The notes: generated by a model from the letters alone, not told the origin. A stretch of 32,121 nt of DNA from Candidatus Palauibacter poriticola (GCA_012270965.1 JAAXHJ010000046.1:1-32121); one strand, 5' to 3'. Shown: positions 1 to 8,050, numbered from the stretch's first letter. A program made the numbers and translations.

Positions 1-64
1 GCGAAATGGTGTATCCTTCGTTGGGGTGGTCTTGGACGCGGGGTGAGGGGAGGGGAATCGGGAC

Positions 65-825
65 ATGGAACTCACGGAGGCGCAGTACGAACGGATCGCG
101 CCGCTGCTTCCGAGGCAGCGGGGCAACGTGAAGCTGACGAACCTTCAGGTGCTCAACGGAATCCTCTACGTGGCGGAGCACGGCTGCAAGTGGCGGGGGC
201 TGCCGAAACGGTTCGGCAACTGGCACACCGTGTACGTGCGGATGAACCGCTGGTCGAAGAACGGCGTTCTGGACCGCGTGTTCGAGCACCTGCAGCGGGA
301 GCGGATCATACGGGTCAGGGTGGAGGCGATGGGGCTGGACAGCACCATCGTGAAGGTGCATCCGGACGGCGCGGGCGCGGAAAAAAAAACGGCCCGCAGT
401 CGATCGGCAAGTCCCGCGGCGGCTGGACCACCAAAATTCATCTGGTTGCCGCGGATGCCCGAACGGCCGTCGCCTTCTCGCTCTCCCCGGGCCAGGCGCA
501 CGACGCGCCGCGGGGCCGGGAACTCCTGAGAGGCATGGCGGAGCGCCCGTCCGGCAATCCGGCGCTGGTGATGGACCGCGCATGCGAGGACGACCGAACC
601 CGCCGGTTGGCCCTGGACCTGGGTTTCGCGCCGGTCGTGCCGCCGAAGAGCACCCGTTCCAATCCCTGGGAGTACGACCGGGAGATGTACAAGCGGCGCA
701 ACGAGGTCGAGCGCCTGTTCCGTCGCCTGAAGGGATTTCGCCGCATCTTCACGCGATTCGAGAAGCTCGACGTGATCTTCATCGGATTCATCGTCTTCGT
801 GCTCATCGTCGATGCCCTGCGATAG
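65..825 (+). CDS. IS5-family (IS427-like) transposase made by -1 frameshift
   Basis: The product is a DDE transposase that would cut and rejoin the element ends. The first frame starts at ATG 65 behind a G-rich Shine-Dalgarno stretch. It encodes the N-terminal half, starting MELTEAQYERIAPLLPRQ and including the first catalytic Asp in GLDSTIVKVHP. That frame alone would end at 529 with unrelated sequence. The second frame, open to 825, continues the family after an A9 run at 381-389. It contains GGWTTKIHLVAADAR, SLSPGQAHDAP, the second Asp in VMDRACEDD and the Glu in RNEVERLFRRLKGFRR. A -1 slip on the A run would join them into about 253 residues, the normal length. IS427-type elements are known to use this mechanism, so the gene is probably intact and not broken. 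An ordinary inactivating indel is the alternative. Confidence 0.85.
381..389 (+). promoter_or_regulatory. A9 slippery site for programmed -1 frameshifting in the transposase
   Basis: Nine consecutive A residues lie in a GC-rich context exactly where coding similarity passes from the first transposase frame to the second. The needed change is -1, from the frame of base 65 to the frame of base 382. A homopolymer of this kind is the usual slippage signal in this IS group. Confidence 0.7.
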
Positions 826-909
826 TGTGAACACGCCCTAGCGCCCCCGCGCCTCCCACGCAGGATCGAGCGGGCAACCCCGCCTGAGCGGCGGCGAACC
901 TGCGGACCG

Positions 910-1761
910 CTATTCGTCGGCCTTCACTTCCTCCCACACGGCGTCGAGCGTCGCGAGGTCCGCGTTCCTCCACTCGAGGCCGCGACTCTCCGCCCGTTCA
1001 ATCATGCACCGGCAGCGGCGCTCGAATTTTTCGACCGCGCCGAGGAGCGCGTTTGCCGGGTGGACGCCGGCCCAGCGCGAGGCGTTCACCACCGCGAAGA
1101 GCAGATCCCCGACCTCCTCGACGACCTCCGGGCTCGCTTCCCCGATCCGGGGCGGGGCGGCCGATCCGGGAAGCCCGGACGCGTCTTCGGCGGCCGCGCG
1201 CTCGAGTTCCGCCGTCTCCTCGCGCACCTTCTCCACAGGTCCCGCGAGATCGGGCCAGTCGAAGCCGAAGCCGGCCATCCGCTCCTGCACGCGCGCCGCG
1301 CGGCTGAGCGGGTCAAGTCCGGCCGAGACCCCGCGGAAGGGATCGTTCGGCGCCTCGCGCTCCGCCGCCTTGATCGACTCCCAGTCGGGTGGGGCGTCGG
1401 CATCGCCGTACACATGCGGGTGACGGGCCTCCATCTTCGCCTCGAGCGCCTCGACGACATCGACGGCCTCGAAGGCGCCGCGCTCCTCGGCGAGCACGAT
1501 CTGGAAGGCGACGTTCAGGAGCAGGTCGCCCAGTTCTCCCGACAGGTCTCCGTCCTCTCCGTCCCGGATCGCGTCCGCGACTTCATGCGCCTCTTCGAGG
1601 AGGTACGGACGGAGCGTCTGCGGCGTCTGCTTCGCGTCCCAGGGGCAGCGGACGCGCAGGAAGCGGACGAGAGCGAGGACGCGGGCGAAGGCATCGTCCC
1701 CCTCGCGCGCCTCCTCCGCGTGGAGAGTCTTGAGGTCGGCGGCGGCGGTTGGTTCTTGCAT
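910..1761 (-). CDS. mazG: Nucleoside triphosphate pyrophosphohydrolase MazG
   Basis: MazG hydrolyses (d)NTPs to the monophosphate and pyrophosphate, which cleans nucleotide pools and can lower alarmone levels. The protein is 283 residues from the ATG at 1761, close to the usual 260-280. It shows the two tandem MazG folds. The first has CPWDAKQTPQTLRPYLLEE followed by ELGDLLLNVAFQ, with the metal-binding E-x-x-E and D residues. The second has KVREETAELE followed by EVVEEVGDLLFAVVN. The frame is open upstream of 1761, but the added sequence is arginine-rich and unlike the family, so the internal ATG is preferred. It is transcribed away from alr, and the 115 bp between the two starts should hold both promoters. 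A 5-bp GC hairpin at 870-883 downstream lacks a U tract. Confidence 0.92.
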   Translation of the reverse strand: MQEPTAAADLKTLHAEEAREGDDAFARVLALVRFLRVRCPWDAKQTPQTLRPYLLEEAHEVADAIRDGEDGDLSGELGDLLLNVAFQIVLAEERGAFEAVDVVEALEAKMEARHPHVYGDADAPPDWESIKAAEREAPNDPFRGVSAGLDPLSRAARVQERMAGFGFDWPDLAGPVEKVREETAELERAAAEDASGLPGSAAPPRIGEASPEVVEEVGDLLFAVVNASRWAGVHPANALLGAVEKFERRCRCMIERAESRGLEWRNADLATLDAVWEEVKADE

Positions 1762-1876
1762 GACGGCGAAGGTATCACCCGGTGGCAGGACGCCGCTGCA
1801 TTCGACAGGTTGCGCACCTCCGGACCGGCCCCGCCGACGGGCCGGCAGAACCCTTCCCCCGAGCCCCCGGCGACGC

Positions 1877-3115
1877 TTGACCCGCAGCCGCGAAGATCCC
1901 CCGCACCGAGCGTGGCTTGAGGTCGATCTGGCCGCGCTGTCGCGGAACGCGCGGCGCGTGGCGAAGCATGCGGCCCCCGCCCGCTTCGTCCCCATGGTCA
2001 AGGCGGACGCGTACGGCCTCGGCGCGATCGAGGTCGCCCGCGCCCTGAACCGGCTGGAGCCCTACGCCTTCGGGGTCGCGACGCCGCCCGAAGGCGCCGA
2101 ACTCCGCCGGGGCGGGATCGAGCGCCGCATCATCGTCTTCGCCCCCTCGGCCACCGCCGAGACCTCCCAGCTTCTCGACGCGCGGCTCGAGAGCGCGGCG
2201 CTGAGTCTGGCGTCGCTCGCCAAGCTGGAAGCCGGCGCGCGGGCCGCGTCCACCCGGATCCCCGTCCATCTCGAAGTCGACACCGGCATGGGTCGGGTGG
2301 GCCTCCCGGCGGCCGAGGCCGCGGCGTGGACGCCACGGGTCGCGTCGATCCTCTCGCGCGGCGGCGTGACGCTGGCGAGCGTCTACACCCATTTCCATTC
2401 CGCCGGTACGGATCCGGCCGCGACATCCCTTCAGTTGACCCGCTTGCGGCGGGCCGCATCGATCCTGCGGGAGGCCGGCGTCGAGATCCCATTCCTCCAC
2501 GCGGCGAACAGCGATGCGGTGATGCGAGATCCGCAGTATCATTTGGGGCTCGTCAGGCCGGGGATCTACCTGTACGGGGGACGGCGGGGGACGGGCGGAC
2601 CGGCGGGCGGATTGTCGGGTGCGGCGGGCGGACTGTCGGGTGCGGCGGGCGGACTGGCGGGCACCGCGGGCGCGCTGGAGGATCCGGAGCGTGCGGCGCG
2701 GGTACGCGCGAGAGTGCTGGAAGTTCGTGACTTGGCGCCGGGCTCGACCGTCAGCTACGGGGCCACCTACACGACGAAGCGCGCCGAACGTCTCGCCACG
2801 TTGGGGATCGGGTACGCGGATGGGCTGCCGTGGCGTCTATCGAACCGGGGACGGGCGATCATCCGCGGAATCCGGGTACCGATCCGGGGCGGTGTGTGCA
2901 TGGACGTGACAGCGGTAGACGTTTCCGGCGTGCCGGGTGTCGAAGCTGCGGACGTGGCCACGTTGCTGGGCCGTGACGGAGGGGAGGAGATCGCGCTGGC
3001 GGAGTTCGCGGAGACCGCCGGGACGATCGAATACGAAGTGCTCACGGCGATCGGACGCCGTCTGCCCCGACACTACGTGGGCGGGCCGCCCGACGCCGCG
3101 GATGGAAGCCGATGA
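1877..3115 (+). CDS. alr: Alanine racemase
   Basis: This PLP enzyme interconverts L- and D-alanine for peptidoglycan. The PLP lysine is in MVKADAYGLG. The second catalytic residue, Tyr, is in VSYGATY. GIGYADGLPWRL and GGVCMDV are further family motifs. The frame is open to 1730, but the leading sequence is low-complexity. The proposed start is TTG 1877, which gives MTRSREDPPHRAWLEVDLAA, the usual N-terminus just before the barrel (412 residues). No clear Shine-Dalgarno decides it, and ATG 1760 is an alternative. A 21-bp tandem repeat at 2612-2674 inserts about 21 residues rich in Gly and Ala. It falls between the end of the TIM barrel (GIYLYG) and the beta domain, where homologues have a short loop. 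The stop overlaps the cdd start as ATGA. Confidence 0.9.
   Translation: MTRSREDPPHRAWLEVDLAALSRNARRVAKHAAPARFVPMVKADAYGLGAIEVARALNRLEPYAFGVATPPEGAELRRGGIERRIIVFAPSATAETSQLLDARLESAALSLASLAKLEAGARAASTRIPVHLEVDTGMGRVGLPAAEAAAWTPRVASILSRGGVTLASVYTHFHSAGTDPAATSLQLTRLRRAASILREAGVEIPFLHAANSDAVMRDPQYHLGLVRPGIYLYGGRRGTGGPAGGLSGAAGGLSGAAGGLAGTAGALEDPERAARVRARVLEVRDLAPGSTVSYGATYTTKRAERLATLGIGYADGLPWRLSNRGRAIIRGIRVPIRGGVCMDVTAVDVSGVPGVEAADVATLLGRDGGEEIALAEFAETAGTIEYEVLTAIGRRLPRHYVGGPPDAADGSR
2612..2674 (+). repeat. Three 21-bp tandem units inside alr
   Basis: The units at 2612-2632, 2633-2653 and 2654-2674 encode LSGAAGG, LSGAAGG and LAGTAGA. The first two are identical apart from the first base. A partial unit encoding GGPAGG precedes them. 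The period keeps the reading frame. Confidence 0.9.
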
Positions 3116-3558
3116 CCGAGACTCGAATGACAGCCGGAGCGCCGCTCTCGTGGGAAGATCTCGCCGCCCGTGCGAGGGCCGCCCGCGAATGCGCGTACGC
3201 TCCGTATTCCCGTTTTCTCGTCGGCGCCGCGCTCGAGGCCGACGACGGCCAGGTGTTCGTCGGGTGCAATGTGGAGAATGCCTCGTACCCCGTCGGAACA
3301 TGCGCGGAACGAGTCGCGCTGGGCCACGCGGTCGTTTCGGGGGCGCGCGCCTTCTCCCGCATCGCCATTGTGACGAGCGGCGCCGTCCCGGCCCCGCCGT
3401 GCGGCATGTGTCGCCAGGCGCTCGCCGAGTTCGGCCGGAAACTCGACGTCATGAGCATCGGGGCCGACGGGGAATCCGTCACTTGGCGGTTGCGGGATCT
3501 GCTCCCGGCGAACTTCTCGCTGGAGCGGATGGCCGCCCCGGCGGAGACGGGCCCGTGA
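3112..3558 (+). CDS. cdd: Cytidine deaminase
   Basis: It deaminates cytidine and deoxycytidine to uridine forms in pyrimidine salvage. The 148-residue length fits the small homotetrameric class. The zinc site is complete: Cys64 and the proton-shuttle Glu66 in TCAERVA, and Cys97 and Cys100 in PPCGMCRQA. CNVENASYP is the substrate-binding motif. The C-terminal SMERM-like stretch has weak similarity only, which is normal. The gene begins inside the stop of alr (ATGA) and its own stop overlaps the GTG of the next gene (GTGA), so the three are probably translated in a coupled way. Confidence 0.95.
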   Translation: MTETRMTAGAPLSWEDLAARARAARECAYAPYSRFLVGAALEADDGQVFVGCNVENASYPVGTCAERVALGHAVVSGARAFSRIAIVTSGAVPAPPCGMCRQALAEFGRKLDVMSIGADGESVTWRLRDLLPANFSLERMAAPAETGP

Positions 3559-4799
3559 GCGCACGGGGACGCGAGGCGCTCGCCACGGCGCTCGTCGCGG
3601 CGGTCCTCCCGGTCATGCTGGGGGCCTGCGCGGAGGATCCGCTCTCCCTGGGTTCCGAGAAGGTTCCGGGAGCCGGCGTGGAGACGCGGGATGTCACCAT
3701 CTCCGTGTCCGACCTGTCGTCGTGGCGCGACACGACGCTGACCGGCTTCGCCCGGCCCTCCACCGCGCCGTTCGTGTACGTTGCGGCGGGAACCGACGTG
3801 TCGAGTCGCGGGCTCGCGCGCTTCAACGTTCCCGACACGATGCGGACATTCGTCGACACGCTGCCCGTCGCGACGTTCGAGGAGGTGGAGTTCGCGCTCC
3901 GCGTCGACACGGTCCGCTCGGAGTTCACGGCCTTTCCCATCACGGTGAAGCTCGTCGAACTGGGGGAGCGTTTCGAGCCCCATGGCGCGACGTGGCGGGA
4001 GGCGGCGGCCGGGGTCCCGTGGACGGAGCCCGGGGGCAGCCTCGGGGTCGAGATCGCGTCGGCGGTGCTGGAGGCCGTCTCGGATTCGCTCCTCATGACG
4101 CCGGCCGTGGCCGAGGACTCGCTGATGAAGGCGTGGCAGAGGGAGGATGGAGGCAACGGCTTCGCCATCGTGGTCGACGGCCCCGAAACGAAACTCCGGA
4201 TCACCCGGATGGCCCTCCGGTACGATCCGACGCTCGTCGGGCGCAGCGTGCCCGTGCCGCAGTCCCAGTTCTGGGACGATCACGCGTTCATCGTGGATCC
4301 GCCGCCGCCCCCGGCGGGCACGGAGCTTCGCGTCGGCGGCCTCCCCGCCTCGCGCATCTACTTCGAGTTCGTGCCGCCCGGTCTCCTCGGGGAAGCGGGA
4401 CTCCAAGGGGCGACGGTAAGCCAGGCCGAAGTCATCCTGCATCCGCTGGCCGCGCCCGGTCTGTACGCGGCGGAGCGCACGATCGAAGCCCGCAAGGTGA
4501 GTCTCCTCGGCGACCCGTTCGAGACAGGGGAAAAGACCCCGATCGGGAGCGGGGACCTGGCCACGACGACGCTCGATCCCGCTCGACTCCGCGAGGGTGA
4601 TCCGGTTCGCCTCGACATCACGCTCCTAATGGCGCGGGCCGTCCAAGATTCGCTGCGGCTTATCCGGATCGGCTTCCGGGCGGACCCGGATGCGCAGGCG
4701 CTGGGCTACTGGGAGTTCGGTTCCGCCGAATCGCCGCCGGAACTCCAGCCGCGGCTCCGCGTCGTGTTCAGTTCGGCGCCCGCCTTCACGGTGCCGTGA
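3555..4799 (+). CDS. Unknown secreted lipoprotein, beta-rich
   Basis: I do not recognise a named family. From GTG 3555 the protein is 414 residues. It starts with a signal peptide ending in a good lipobox, VMLGAC, with Cys25 as the lipidated residue. The rest is rich in beta-strand patterns. The stretch EEVEFALRVDTVRSEF, then ITVKLVELGERF, then a TW motif and PWTEPGG resembles DNRLRE-type extracellular modules, in which an alternating hydrophobic strand is followed by W-x-E and TW. A second such block may lie near SQAEVILHPLA. The stop overlaps the start of the next gene, an outer-membrane protein, so the two probably act together at the cell surface. The longer frame upstream runs through cdd in another frame and is not real. 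Confidence 0.75.
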   Translation: MSARGREALATALVAAVLPVMLGACAEDPLSLGSEKVPGAGVETRDVTISVSDLSSWRDTTLTGFARPSTAPFVYVAAGTDVSSRGLARFNVPDTMRTFVDTLPVATFEEVEFALRVDTVRSEFTAFPITVKLVELGERFEPHGATWREAAAGVPWTEPGGSLGVEIASAVLEAVSDSLLMTPAVAEDSLMKAWQREDGGNGFAIVVDGPETKLRITRMALRYDPTLVGRSVPVPQSQFWDDHAFIVDPPPPPAGTELRVGGLPASRIYFEFVPPGLLGEAGLQGATVSQAEVILHPLAAPGLYAAERTIEARKVSLLGDPFETGEKTPIGSGDLATTTLDPARLREGDPVRLDITLLMARAVQDSLRLIRIGFRADPDAQALGYWEFGSAESPPELQPRLRVVFSSAPAFTVP

Positions 4800-6142
4800 T
4801 GCCGTCCGTGCTGGCAGCCCGTGGCGAGGCCCCGCTGCATTCGAACGGCGCCGCAACCCGCCTGAACGCTAAGCTCCGCTCCGCGTGGGCCCGCGCTGCG
4901 TGGGTTCGCGCTGCGTGGGTTCGCGCCGCGTTTGCCCGCGCCGCATTCGCCCGCGCCGCGTTTGCCGGCGCCGCGTTTGCCGGCGCCTCGTTCGCCCTCG
5001 CCGCGCTGACGGCGTCGCCCGTTGTCCTCTTCGGCCAGACGCCGATCACGGCGGTCGGGCTCGGCTATCCGGTCGCGCCCGTGGATGGCCGGTCGGCGGC
5101 GCTCGGCGGATCGGGCTCCGGACTGCTCGGCGGATCGTACAGCCTCACGAACCCGGCCGACCTTCTCCTTCACGCCGAACCCGGCTTCTCCGTCTCGCTG
5201 GCCAGCGAGGGCGTGACTCTGGAGGGCGAGAGCAGGTCGCTCGACACGGGGCGGGGACGTTTCACGACGATCCGCGCGCTCGTCCCCCACGGCGGCTGGG
5301 CCTTCAGCCTAGCCTTCGGCGGCGAGTTCGATCAGGACTGGTCCAACATCCTGCGGGACACGCTGCGGCTGAACGATGGCCAGGTTCCCTACGAGGAGAC
5401 GCGGGAGCACAACGGCGGGATCAGCGCGATCGATGCGTCGCTTGCGCGTCGCTTCGGGCCGCTGGGCGTCGGGGTCTCGGCGCAGCGTCTGACCGGCTCG
5501 CTGCGGCAGTCCTTCTTCCGTCAATTCGACGATCCGATCGGAGGGGCTCCCGCGCTCGGCGGTATAGTGGGGGCGAGGGAGCTTTCGTGGCGGGCCTGGC
5601 GCTTCAGGGCGGGCGGGTCGATTCGGCTGGGAGAGCGCGTTGTGGCGGGCGTCGCGCTCGGGACGGGAGGGACGCTGTACGCCACCCCCGAGGGGGCGGA
5701 GGAGCCCGAGGCGGAGTTCGACCTGCCGACCTCGATGGAACTCGGCGGCAGCGTACGCGTGACGGACCAACTCCTCGTCACGGCCGGCGGCGGCCGGGCC
5801 GCGTGGTCGGCCGTGGGGTCGCGCGATGCGGCAGCCGGCTCCGCGTTCCAGTCCCACGACATCGCATGGCTGGGCGGGGGGATCGAATACGGCGCGCTCT
5901 CCCTGCTCGGCGGGAAGTTGCCGCTTCGGGTCGGCTGGCGGCGAACGGGGCTCCCCTTCAGCCGGGGTGCGGAGGCGCTCCAAGAGTCCGCCTTGACGGC
6001 CGGCTTCGGCTGGGAGTTCCAGGAGGGACTGGCCGTGCTCGACGTCGCCTTCGAGGGCGGATCGCGCGGCGACGTCGCGACGGCCGGCTTCGCGGAGAGC
6101 TTCCGGCGCGTCACGCTCTCCTTCTCCCTCCGGCAGCGCTGA
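4799..6142 (+). CDS. Unknown outer-membrane beta-barrel protein
   Basis: The product is 447 residues, with a very long N-terminal export region and a barrel-like body of alternating strands rich in Gly and aromatic residues. It ends RRVTLSFSLRQR. The early mature part contains ALGGSGSGLLGGSYSLTNPA, which recalls the PorV/UPF0164 type of barrel (GxxxxxxNPA near the start). That assignment is tentative. The start is ATG 4799, overlapping the preceding stop as TGATG; GTG 4796 is an alternative. Residues 29-68 are eight 5-residue repeats of the AWVRA/AFARA type. They supply the positively charged and hydrophobic parts of the signal peptide, and cleavage may follow LFGQ. The gene is 7 bp from miaB. 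Confidence 0.75.
   Translation: MPSVLAARGEAPLHSNGAATRLNAKLRSAWARAAWVRAAWVRAAFARAAFARAAFAGAAFAGASFALAALTASPVVLFGQTPITAVGLGYPVAPVDGRSAALGGSGSGLLGGSYSLTNPADLLLHAEPGFSVSLASEGVTLEGESRSLDTGRGRFTTIRALVPHGGWAFSLAFGGEFDQDWSNILRDTLRLNDGQVPYEETREHNGGISAIDASLARRFGPLGVGVSAQRLTGSLRQSFFRQFDDPIGGAPALGGIVGARELSWRAWRFRAGGSIRLGERVVAGVALGTGGTLYATPEGAEEPEAEFDLPTSMELGGSVRVTDQLLVTAGGGRAAWSAVGSRDAAAGSAFQSHDIAWLGGGIEYGALSLLGGKLPLRVGWRRTGLPFSRGAEALQESALTAGFGWEFQEGLAVLDVAFEGGSRGDVATAGFAESFRRVTLSFSLRQR
4883..5002 (+). repeat. Eight 15-bp tandem units in a signal-peptide region
   Basis: Units of 15 bp start at 4883 and follow without gaps to 5002. They encode AWARA, AWVRA, AWVRA, AFARA, AFARA, AFAGA, AFAGA and SFALA. 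Neighbouring units are the most alike, the pattern left by successive local duplications. Confidence 0.92.
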
Positions 6143-6149
6143 GCCACCC

Positions 6150-7586
6150 GTGGAGAGGACGAAGCTCGTCACGCTGAAGACGCCCGGCGCGGATCGCCCC
6201 CGCGACCGCCGCCGGGATCCCCGCCCCCGCGACGCCCGTCCCCGCGATCCCCGCCTCCGAGATCCCCGCGCCCTCGGAGGGCGGGTCTACATCGAGACCT
6301 ACGGGTGTCAGATGAACATCAACGACACCGAGTTGATGGAGGGGCTGCTCGTCGAGGAAGGCTTCGTGAGCGTGGACGCGCCGGAGCGCGCCGATGTCAT
6401 CCTCGTGAACACCTGCGCGATTCGCGAGCACGCGGAACAACGCGTGCGAGGCCGGATCGGCGAGCTGCAACGTCACCGGAAGCGACACCCCGGCCTCGTG
6501 CTGGGGGTGACGGGGTGCATGGCGCAGCGGCTGGGCCCCCGGCTCATCGAGGAGGCGGCGGGCGTCGACGTTGTGGCCGGGCCCGATGTGTACCGCGCCC
6601 TCCCCGACCTCATCGGTTCGATTCGAACAAACGCGATCGAGCGCGGACAGACGCTGCTCGGACTCGATGCGGGAGAGAACTACGAGGGCGTGGACAGCGT
6701 GAGGCGCGAAGGCGTCAGCGCCTGGATCACGGTCCAGCGCGGCTGCGATCACCGCTGCACCTTCTGCATCGTCCCCTACGTGAGGGGACCCGAGAAGAAC
6801 CGGGCGCCCGAGGCGGTCATCGCCGAGACGCGCCGCGCGGTGGAGGACGGGTTCACCGAAGTCGTGCTCCTTGGACAGACCGTGAACTCGTACGAGTCCG
6901 GAGACTGGAACTTCGCGACGCTGCTGCGGGCCGTGAGCCGCGTGGAAGGCATCCGGCGCGTCCGCTTCACCTCCCCCCATCCCAACGACGTGACGCCGGA
7001 GCTTCTCGACGTGATGGCGGAGGAGCCCACGGTCTGCCGCCAGCTCCACCTGCCCGTGCAATCGGGCTCCGATCGCATCCTCAAGCGCATGGTGCGGCGC
7101 TACACGAGCGAGGGGTTTCTCGACAAGGTCGAGGCCGCGCGACGCGAGGTCCCGGGCATCGCGCTCTCCACGGATGTGATCGTCGCTTTTCCCGGGGAGA
7201 TGGAGGCGGATTTCGAGGCCACGCTGGAGCTGATGCGGGAGGTGCGCTTCGATGATGCCTATCTGTACAAGTACTCGCTGCGCGAAGGGACGCCGGCCAC
7301 GCGCTTCCCGGCCCCGGATTTCGTGCCGGACGACGTGGGTTCGGAGCGGTTGGAGCGCCTGATCGGCGAGCACCGTGCGATCCAGCGCGAGATCAACGAG
7401 TCGGAGGTGGGTTCGCGGCGCGAGGTTCTGATCGAGCGCTCCGCGCGCTCGCCGGGCGATGTGCTCGGCAGGACCGAGCAGAACAAGGTCGTCGCCTTTC
7501 CCGGAGACCCCTGCCGGATCGGGACGTACGCGCAGGTGCGGCTCACGGGCACGACGGGCGCGACCTTCATGGGGCAGCCTTGCTAA
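6150..7586 (+). CDS. miaB: tRNA (N6-isopentenyl adenosine(37)-C2)-methylthiotransferase
   Basis: MiaB is a radical-SAM enzyme that adds a methylthio group to i6A37 of tRNAs reading UNN codons. The N-terminal MTTase domain has its three cluster cysteines: Cys53 in YGCQMN, Cys89 in VNTCAIRE and Cys123 in VTGCMAQ. The radical-SAM CxxxCxxC is Cys199, Cys203 and Cys206 in RGCDHRCTFC. PYVRGPEKNR and LLGQTVNSY identify MiaB over MtaB or RimO. A TRAM domain closes the 478 residues. The GTG start at 6150 is 7 bp after the preceding stop. Before the MTTase domain there is a 30-residue Arg/Asp/Pro tail made by short repeats (6192-6260), which other MiaB proteins lack. An internal start could remove it, but no ATG, GTG or TTG lies between it and GGRVYIETYG. 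Confidence 0.95.
   Translation: MERTKLVTLKTPGADRPRDRRRDPRPRDARPRDPRLRDPRALGGRVYIETYGCQMNINDTELMEGLLVEEGFVSVDAPERADVILVNTCAIREHAEQRVRGRIGELQRHRKRHPGLVLGVTGCMAQRLGPRLIEEAAGVDVVAGPDVYRALPDLIGSIRTNAIERGQTLLGLDAGENYEGVDSVRREGVSAWITVQRGCDHRCTFCIVPYVRGPEKNRAPEAVIAETRRAVEDGFTEVVLLGQTVNSYESGDWNFATLLRAVSRVEGIRRVRFTSPHPNDVTPELLDVMAEEPTVCRQLHLPVQSGSDRILKRMVRRYTSEGFLDKVEAARREVPGIALSTDVIVAFPGEMEADFEATLELMREVRFDDAYLYKYSLREGTPATRFPAPDFVPDDVGSERLERLIGEHRAIQREINESEVGSRREVLIERSARSPGDVLGRTEQNKVVAFPGDPCRIGTYAQVRLTGTTGATFMGQPC
6192..6260 (+). repeat. 12/15-bp tandem units at the 5' end of miaB
   Basis: Units starting with a GAT or GAC codon begin at 6192, 6204, 6216, 6231 and 6246, with a partial unit at 6261. 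They encode DRPR, DRRR, DPRPR, DARPR and DPRLR. Unit lengths of 12 and 15 bp are mixed, and both keep the frame. Confidence 0.85.
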
Positions 7587-8050
7587 TGCGCTTCGTGATG
7601 CGGCTCCTCGCCTTCGTTGTCGTCATCCTCGCGGCGTTCTGGTTTACGGCGCGGAACGCGAACGAACTCGTGAACGTCGTGCTGCCCTTCCTCCGCATCC
7701 GCGCGTCGCTCCCGCTCGTCGTCTTCGCCTGCATCCTCGGGGGGATGGGCATCTCGGGACTGCTCGCGTGGCGGGCCGAGCGCCGGGCCGAGCGCTTGGC
7801 GAACCGGGCCGCGTCGGCGCGCCTCGCGTACGGGCCGCCGGTCGTGGCCGAGTCCCCGGCCGCGGTGGAGTCCCTTGCTGCGGTGGAGTCTGCGGCTGCG
7901 GTGGAGGCCGCACCTGCGGTGGAACACCCGGCTGCGGCGGAGCCCCCGAGTGCGGCGGAGCCCCCGAGTGCGGCGGAACCCCCGGCCGGGGCGGAGTCCC
8001 CGGGCCCGCCGGAACGATCAGAGCCCTTGGGCCCGCCGGAACGACCATAG
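7586..8050 (+). CDS. LapA-domain (DUF1049) inner-membrane protein
   Basis: The 154-residue protein has two N-terminal membrane helices, about residues 5-20 and 38-60, separated by a short loop with RNANELVNVVLP. This is the layout of the lipopolysaccharide assembly protein A (LapA/YciS) domain. An Arg-rich segment with coiled-coil character, WRAERRAERLANR, follows at the cytoplasmic side. The last 60 or so residues are an Ala/Glu/Pro repeat tail encoded by 18-bp units and should be disordered. ATG 7586 overlaps the miaB stop as TAATG. LapA with LapB controls LpxC turnover in E. coli. The repeat tail has no equivalent there, and the same function here is only inferred. Confidence 0.75.
   Translation: MRFVMRLLAFVVVILAAFWFTARNANELVNVVLPFLRIRASLPLVVFACILGGMGISGLLAWRAERRAERLANRAASARLAYGPPVVAESPAAVESLAAVESAAAVEAAPAVEHPAAAEPPSAAEPPSAAEPPAGAESPGPPERSEPLGPPERP
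7862..8005 (+). repeat. Eight 18-bp tandem units in the lapA tail
   Basis: Units run without gaps from 7862 to 8005 and encode AVESLA, AVESAA, AVEAAP, AVEHPA, AAEPPS, AAEPPS, AAEPPA and GAESPG. Units five and six are identical at the DNA level. Confidence 0.92.

Larger units (their letters stand above)
1..838 (+). mobile_element. IS5-superfamily insertion sequence, IS427-like, left end outside window
   Basis: The element carries a two-frame transposase and ends at an apparent right inverted repeat, 821-838, which reads GGGCGTGTTCACACTATC from the outside inward. The bases TA follow at 839-840 and would fit the short target duplication of this group. The matching left repeat is not in the first 64 bases, so it should lie just before base 1, given the usual size of about 0.85 kb. 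The element sits immediately downstream of mazG, with only about 70 bp between them. Confidence 0.8.

Noticed and set aside
870..883. Small GC hairpin downstream of mazG as a terminator
   Set aside because: Only a 5-bp stem and no U tract on the relevant strand; too weak to list.
3042..4442. A 466-residue minus-strand frame opposite cdd and the lipoprotein gene
   Set aside because: It covers cdd, whose zinc site is intact on the plus strand, and has low-complexity Arg/Gly/His composition.
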